DNA of 34,702 nucleotides from Myxococcales bacterium. GTDB lineage: Bacteria > Myxococcota_A > Polyangia > Polyangiales > Polyangiaceae. This document shows positions 30,977-34,702 of the stretch, piece after piece; position 1 is the stretch's first letter; every line of letters begins with the position of its first letter. The DNA is taken from contig JACPVJ010000203.1 of the NCBI GenBank assembly GCA_016191785.1, positions 1-34,702 of the forward strand, read 5' to 3'. A program made the position numbers and the translations under genes. The notes under the pieces were generated by a model. The model was not told where the DNA came from, did not search any database, and worked only from the letters and a program-made list of their open reading frames with translations.

Positions 30977-31041
30977 GACGGCTTCCTTTCGCGTCGAAGG
31001 CAAGGCCGGGTCGCGTTCTTCGCCGACATCCCAGATACGCC

Positions 31042-31071
31042 TTGATGGTCGCGCGAACGGAAGCCTGTATC
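31042..31071 (+). promoter_or_regulatory. Possible promoter upstream of the 99-aa gene
   Basis: TTGATG (31042-31047) and TGTATC (31066-31071) are 18 bp apart. The start codon lies about 30 nt beyond the expected initiation point. The boxes deviate from consensus, so this is tentative. Confidence 0.3.
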
Positions 31072-31108
31072 GGACACGCGCGGACCGCTCCCGCGCCGGA
31101 GGACGAGC

Positions 31109-31408
31109 ATGGCGAGGACGATCGGCACCATCACCACCTACGACGGCGACGAGCACCCCTACGTGCGCGGACACCGAGTCCGCATCGTCGCCGTGATGAA
31201 GGGCGCCGCGGCGCCAGACTTCGATCCCGACCGCGACGGCGCCATCCTCCGCGACGACGACGAGATCGAACGCGCGGGGGGCGTGACCGCCGCCGATCGC
31301 ATCGAGGTCCAGCCCTGGGTCGAGCGCGAGCAGCGCTGGAGCTTCGTCACCAGCGACGCGCGCGCCGTCGACCTCGCGTGCTTCCGCCACCTCTCGAAGA
31401 ACCCCTAA
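31109..31408 (+). CDS. Hypothetical protein, 99 aa
   Basis: A strong ribosome site (GGAGG, 6 nt before the ATG at 31109) supports translation. The protein has a beta-like start, 'RTIGTITTYDGDEHPYVRG' and 'RVRIVAVMKGAAAP', an acidic middle, and 'WVEREQRWSFVTSDARAVDL'. It is cytosolic and of unknown family. It is divergent from the tyrosine recombinase (140 bp between the two starts) and 70 nt upstream of the RHH gene. Confidence 0.65.
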   Translation: MARTIGTITTYDGDEHPYVRGHRVRIVAVMKGAAAPDFDPDRDGAILRDDDEIERAGGVTAADRIEVQPWVEREQRWSFVTSDARAVDLACFRHLSKNP

Positions 31409-31423
31409 CCCGACCCGCCCGGT

Positions 31424-31440
31424 GACCACGCCGGGTGGTC
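31424..31440. repeat. Small perfect hairpin
   Basis: GACCAC (31424-31429) and GTGGTC (31435-31440) are separated by 5 nt. It lies between the 99-aa and RHH genes. It could attenuate read-through, but there is no T-run. Confidence 0.4.
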
Positions 31441-31478
31441 CGGCGGCGGCGCCGGGCACCAACGCAAAGGAGCCAGAC

Positions 31479-32000
31479 ATGACCGACACCACCCGCCGCA
31501 CCCTCGAGTCCCTCGCCAAGCTGCGCCTCCCCGAGCTGCAGGCGCGCTTCGCTGAGATCGTCGGCCAGCCCACCCGCTCGCCGAACAAGACCTTCTTGCT
31601 GCGCCGGATCGGCGAAGTGCTCGAGGCCCGCGAGCAGCAGACGAACGCGGAGCCGACGACACCGGCCACCACGACCACCGAGGCGAGCCCGAAGGTGAAG
31701 CTGACCAAGCTCTCCGTCGCCGAGCTCCAGGCGATGTATCGCGAGGCTGTGGGCCGCGAGACCCGGTCCACGAACTCGGCGTACCTGGTGTGGAAGCTGC
31801 GCCAGGCCCAGAAGGGCCGAGTCCGCGTCGGGCCGATCGAGCGGCGCGCACCCGACGAGGCCGCCGACGTGAAGGTCCTGCCGCTCCGCATGGCCGCCGC
31901 CGAGGTCGAGGCCCTCGACGAGGCGTGGCGTCGGCTCGGCTTCAAGAGCCGGACGGCGATGATCCGGAAGGCGATCGAGGAGAGCCTTCGGCGAAGCTGA
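31479..32000 (+). CDS. Ribbon-helix-helix protein with two DUF2924-like modules
   Basis: A 173-residue protein. Two copies of a short helical module precede the DNA-binding end: 'LPELQARFAEIVGQPTRSPN' (about 17-36) and 'VAELQAMYREAVGRETRSTN' (about 79-98), each followed by a Leu-rich helix. The same pattern starts the DUF2924 protein at 25515-26000. A Thr/Ala linker separates the copies. The C-terminus, 'VLPLRMAAAEVEALDEAWRR' then 'KSRTAMIRKAIEESLRR', is a ribbon-helix-helix domain. It is likely a DNA-binding regulator of the mobile element. The ATG at 31479 has an AAAGGAG site and shares 15 bp with the start of the 29251 gene; the longer frame lacks a ribosome site. Confidence 0.75.
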   Translation: MTDTTRRTLESLAKLRLPELQARFAEIVGQPTRSPNKTFLLRRIGEVLEAREQQTNAEPTTPATTTTEASPKVKLTKLSVAELQAMYREAVGRETRSTNSAYLVWKLRQAQKGRVRVGPIERRAPDEAADVKVLPLRMAAAEVEALDEAWRRLGFKSRTAMIRKAIEESLRRS

Positions 32001-32028
32001 GCACGCGGATGCGGTGTAACCTCACCGT

Positions 32029-32982
32029 GTGGCGACGTCCTACCCGTACTTCAACGCCAGCAGGAACGCTCTGGACGCGATCACGCGCCTGTACGACTTC
32101 GTGTGGCCGACTGCAGCGGCTCTCTGGAACTTGCGGTGGCAGGTGGCCGGCTACAACGACATTCGCGGTGGCACCACGACGGTTGAGGAGCTGAAGGCCC
32201 GCTTCATCGAGGGCTCAGGGATTCATGGCGCCAACCTCCATCGCGCGTGCATCGAACACACGTGGGACCAGCAGCGCTCGGACCTGGCGTTCGTCGTCCT
32301 CGTCAACCTGTTCGCCGTGTACGAGAGCTGGACCGTCGAACTCATGGGGGAGATCGGAGCCGCATGGCCCAAGGGAGTCGACGCCAAGAAGGTGCTGCAG
32401 TTTCCGTCTTCAACCGACAAGCAAGGCACGCTTCGGGGCATCGGTGCTGAACTCCAGCACCTGACCAGCTCGCGAAGTGGCGGCACCGCGGAGCTGCACG
32501 CCGTGCTCGTGACGCAGAAGGGGGTTCACCCCAAGCACCTCGACGACATGCTCGTGGTCTACCGCTACTTCAAGGAGTGCCGAAACAGCCTGATGCACCT
32601 CGGAGGGCGGGCGACCTCGACGGCCGTGACCGCAGCCGCAGCTATGGCGGCGCTTCCTACTTCGGTGCCGTTCACGATCCCAAAACACGCTGCGCTGGTG
32701 CTGCACGCACCGGTCATCCTCGACCTCTACGGTACCGTTGGTTTCAGTGATGTCCTCCGCCGGCTCGTGCTCACGATCGACGCCGAGCTCACGGTCGCGG
32801 TGCCCGCTGAGAAGATCCTGCTGAATCGGTGGCGACAAGAGATCGGGGTAGTTCAGCTGTCGCGTGACGCGAAGAAGCGCCACTCCGCGCTCGTGAGGCA
32901 CATGCGGAAGCTCGGTCTCCCCACGCTCGCCAGCACGACGAAGTTGGGGCAGGCGCTCCAGACCGCGGGGCTCGTGAAATAG
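32029..32982 (+). CDS. HEPN-type protein, 317 aa, possible RNase toxin/defence protein
   Basis: Two helical blocks surround a HEPN-like signature: 'LAFVVLVNLFAVYESWTVEL' (about 86-105), then 'VVYRYFKECRNSLMHLGGRA' with R185-N186 and H190, the Rx4H motif of HEPN ribonucleases. The C-terminal third is helical and basic. The first helical block is typical of large HEPN-related families that act as toxins or anti-phage effectors; the target RNA is unknown. The start is the GTG at 32029; no ribosome site precedes it, but TAACCT lies at -12 to -7 of that GTG, consistent with a leaderless mRNA. Local composition looks less GC-biased than its neighbours. No antitoxin gene is obvious nearby; the upstream RHH protein could serve. 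Confidence 0.65.
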   Translation: MATSYPYFNASRNALDAITRLYDFVWPTAAALWNLRWQVAGYNDIRGGTTTVEELKARFIEGSGIHGANLHRACIEHTWDQQRSDLAFVVLVNLFAVYESWTVELMGEIGAAWPKGVDAKKVLQFPSSTDKQGTLRGIGAELQHLTSSRSGGTAELHAVLVTQKGVHPKHLDDMLVVYRYFKECRNSLMHLGGRATSTAVTAAAAMAALPTSVPFTIPKHAALVLHAPVILDLYGTVGFSDVLRRLVLTIDAELTVAVPAEKILLNRWRQEIGVVQLSRDAKKRHSALVRHMRKLGLPTLASTTKLGQALQTAGLVK

Positions 32983-33197
32983 CCGTCGGCCCGTTCGCGT
33001 TCACCCACCGGTCGCTGAGTAAAACGCCCCGCACCGTGCGAGGCCGATTCTCCTGGAGAAGAGGCCGCCGAGGAACGCCCTCGGCGACGCCCGCGACCAC
33101 CTCGACGCCGCCTCGCGCGTTCTCCTCGCGCACGACGGAGCACACCGCGCGCGCACCGTCACGCCGCGCATCCCCGCGCCGTTCCGCCAGAAATGCA

Positions 33198-33229
33198 GAA
33201 CCCCGAGAAGCTCGCGCCGCTCGGGGTTC
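33198..33229 (-). terminator. Terminator-like hairpin after tRNA-Asn
   Basis: GAACCCCGAG (33198-33207) pairs perfectly with CTCGGGGTTC (33220-33229) around a 12-nt loop. On the minus strand it is followed by TGCATTTCT, a modest T-run. It lies about 40 nt past the tRNA 3' end, where a terminator is expected. Confidence 0.6.
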
Positions 33230-33269
33230 CGTTTACCTGCTGGTCGCCCTTCTTGGCGCGACTCGAAAA

Positions 33270-33345
33270 TGGCTCCAGCTCCTGGACTCGAACCAGGGAC
33301 CCGGCGGTTAACAGCCGCCTGCTCTACCGACTGAGCTAAGCTGGA
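33270..33345 (-). tRNA. tRNA-Asn (anticodon GTT), CCA encoded
   Basis: The 76-nt cloverleaf fits every position on the minus strand: acceptor TCCAGCT with AGCTGGA, D arm GCTC/GAGC, anticodon stem GGCGG/CCGCC with loop CTGTTAA, variable GGGTC, T stem CCTGG/CCAGG with loop TTCGAGT, discriminator G, then CCA. The GTT anticodon reads Asn codons. The 3' end faces left toward the mobile genes, as expected of a site used for integration, but no duplicate of its 3' end was found in the window. Confidence 0.97.
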
Positions 33346-33356
33346 ATGGGGTCGCT

Positions 33357-33384
33357 AGCCTATTCAGGAAGCTTGCACCGTCAA
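33357..33384 (-). promoter_or_regulatory. Promoter of tRNA-Asn
   Basis: TTGACG (33379-33384) and TAGGCT (33357-33362) are 16 bp apart on the minus strand, about a dozen nt upstream of the tRNA. The -35 box lies in an inverted repeat AGCTTG/CAAGCT, which could also end transcription from the gene upstream. Confidence 0.6.
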
Positions 33385-33391
33385 GCTGGAA

Positions 33392-34702
33392 CTACGGGCA
33401 TTTGGAATAGCGGGCCAGAATCAGGTTCGCGCCGCTGCCGTAGACCCAGCCGGCGTCGCCGTTCGGGTAGCTGAAGAAGTCGTCCTTGGCGCGGAAGGCG
33501 CTGGTGGTGGTGACCGGCGCGCCCACCGGATTGCCGGTGCTCGCATCGACCTCTTGCAGCGTGCGGGTGGTGCCGCTGCGCCAGGCGGCGAGCAGGCCGC
33601 CCTTGAACGCGACCAGGTGCGCCGAGTCGTCATCGACGGCGTTGCTCGTCAGCCAGACCTTGGTCGAGACGGCGCCCGCGGTGTCGAGCTTGGCGATGGC
33701 GACGTCTTTGTTGGGGCGCCCCTCGGGGGAGACGTACGTCAGCCAGTAGCCCGAGGTCACCGAGACGAAGCCACCGAGCGCAGCGCTGCTCGTGCCCGCG
33801 CAGTTTCCGCTCGGCTCGCTCGAGATGACCTTGCTGTCGGCCCACAAGATCGACTTCGAAGCGTAGCAGTCCGAGAGGCACACGGGTCCGACGGTGGTCC
33901 CGTTTTGCGCGAGGCGCAGGTCGAGCGAATGGCTGCAGCCCCAGCCCCAGCCCCCGACGCTGCCCGAGCCCGCGTTGCCGGCGAGATCGAGGTGCCGAAG
34001 GGTGTCGCCGGTGTGGGCGATGTTGTCGGGCCAGCGCCGGTAGATGGGAAAGTACGCGACGTAGCCGGTGCCCTTGAAGTGCAGCCGACCGCCCTCGGCC
34101 GCGAACGTGCTCGAGTAGCTGTACCACTCGCAACCCACCACGTTGTGGTCGCACCCGCCCGTGAGCGTCTTCTCTGCCGCGACGGCGCCGGCGGTCGACA
34201 GCTTCACGAAGACCAGGTGATCGGGGTTTCGCGCGACCAGCAGGCCGAAGCCATCGCTCGACGCCGTGAGCCCGTGCACGTGCAGGCCGGGCACGCTGAA
34301 GTCAGCGCCGAGCTTCGTGCCCGCAGGGTTGACGCGGGTCACGTACACGTTGCCGGCGTTGGCCCATGCGATGGCGGTGTCGCCGCTCGGCATCACCGCG
34401 CCATACATCGGCGTGCCACCGGGTGAGCCTGCCGCGGCGACGGTCTTCTCGGTCACGCCGGCGGCGCAGGTTCCACCGGTTCCGCCGCCGCCGACCGTGC
34501 CGCCACCGCCGACCGTGCCGCCGCCGCCGCTCACCGTGCCGCCGCCGCCGACCGTGCCGCCTCCGCCGACCGTGCCGCCTCCGCCGCTCACCGTGCCGCC
34601 TCCGCCGACCGTGCCGCCGCCGCCGACCGTGCCGCCGCCGCCGACCGTGCCGCCTCCGCCGCTCACCGTGCCGCCGCTGCCGCCGCCCCCGGACGGGGAC
34701 CC
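33392..34702 (-). CDS. Repeat-rich exported protein, C-terminal part (5' end outside window)
   Basis: The frame is open to the window edge, so the N-terminus and any lipoprotein signal are missing. The visible part begins GSPSGGGGSGG, continues with about twelve GGGGTV or SGGGGTV units, and is followed by a roughly 350-residue domain. That domain has repeated beta-strand motifs ('AIAWANAGNVYVTRVNPAGT', 'LLVARNPDHLVFVKLSTAGA', 'VAIAKLDTAGAVSTKVWLTS'), consistent with a beta-propeller of the sort found in myxobacterial surface lipoproteins. Cysteine pairs (GGCDHNVVGCEW, CLSDC) suggest an oxidising, extracytoplasmic location. Function unknown. It appears to be host chromosome, just beyond the tRNA. 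Confidence 0.75.
   Translation of the reverse strand, partial: GSPSGGGGSGGTVSGGGGTVGGGGTVGGGGTVGGGGTVSGGGGTVGGGGTVGGGGTVSGGGGTVGGGGTVGGGGTGGTCAAGVTEKTVAAAGSPGGTPMYGAVMPSGDTAIAWANAGNVYVTRVNPAGTKLGADFSVPGLHVHGLTASSDGFGLLVARNPDHLVFVKLSTAGAVAAEKTLTGGCDHNVVGCEWYSYSSTFAAEGGRLHFKGTGYVAYFPIYRRWPDNIAHTGDTLRHLDLAGNAGSGSVGGWGWGCSHSLDLRLAQNGTTVGPVCLSDCYASKSILWADSKVISSEPSGNCAGTSSAALGGFVSVTSGYWLTYVSPEGRPNKDVAIAKLDTAGAVSTKVWLTSNAVDDDSAHLVAFKGGLLAAWRSGTTRTLQEVDASTGNPVGAPVTTTSAFRAKDDFFSYPNGDAGWVYGSGANLILARYSKCP
34480..34680 (-). repeat. Tandem 18/21-bp repeats encoding GGGGTV linker
   Basis: The plus strand shows repeated CCGCCGCCGACCGTG-type units, with some 21-bp variants that add CTC (Ser). They encode the Gly-rich spacer of the exported protein. 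Codons vary at third positions between CCG and CCT/CCA, so the array is older than a fresh slippage event. Copy number could be misassembled. Confidence 0.8.

Noticed and set aside
33036..33311. 91-codon plus-strand open frame over the terminator and tRNA-Asn
   Set aside because: It runs through the tRNA gene and hairpin and has no ribosome site or protein-like composition.
1..34702. CRISPR array, rRNA or prophage structural genes
   Set aside because: I saw no regularly spaced direct repeats with unique spacers, no rRNA-like sequence, and no structural phage genes. The only tandem repeats are the two coding arrays listed.

Overview
The window is very GC-rich, with long genes packed end to end and a strong G/C bias at third codon positions. 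Its right edge carries a secreted-type protein with a Gly-rich GGGGTV linker. Together these suggest a member of the Myxococcota (Polyangia-like). That is inferred from style only, since no rRNA or phylogenetic marker is present. The window is mostly a mobile defence island between ordinary chromosomal-looking genes.

Left edge (1-1937): the C-terminal end of an IS66-type transposase, a small VOC/glyoxalase-fold protein, an uncharacterised 153-residue protein on the minus strand, and about 750 bp of non-coding DNA with two perfect 10-bp hairpins.

Defence operon (1938-23470, all minus strand, read right to left): fifteen consecutive genes. All junctions but one overlap, usually by 4 nt (ATGA or GTGA), and the exception is a 28-nt gap. 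The order is HTH regulator, hsdM, hsdS, two Abi_C/HEPN-like proteins, hsdR, a PD-(D/E)XK nuclease resembling HamA, a Ski2-type helicase resembling HamB, a phospholipase-D-like protein, an unknown 644-residue protein, an AlbA_2/GHKL ATPase, a TPR protein, an unknown protein, a RhuM-family protein, and a DDE transposase/integrase-core protein. A good sigma70-like promoter (TTGAGC, 17 bp, TAGAAT) with an inverted repeat in its spacer lies just upstream of the HTH gene. The layout suggests three defence modules on one transcript: type I restriction-modification with embedded Abi proteins, a Hachiman-like nuclease-helicase with two extra proteins, and an ATPase/TPR/RhuM tail.

Mobility region (23567-32000): a leftward cassette (unknown protein, small ORF, DUF2924 protein, large serine recombinase, HTH protein), a rightward set of four overlapping unknown genes including two paralogues, a tyrosine recombinase reduced to its catalytic domain, and a ribbon-helix-helix protein. 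A HEPN-type protein (32029-32982) follows.

Right edge (33190-34702): a terminator-like hairpin, tRNA-Asn(GTT) with a recognisable promoter, and the C-terminal part of a repeat-rich exported protein that runs off the window. The tRNA's 3' end faces the island, but I found no second att copy.

The main candidates for something new are the four-gene nuclease/helicase/PLD/unknown block (8103-15733), its coupling to a type I R-M operon carrying two Abi_C proteins, and the shuffled cassette genes at 27.3-32 kb, which share initiation sequences and a small repeated domain.
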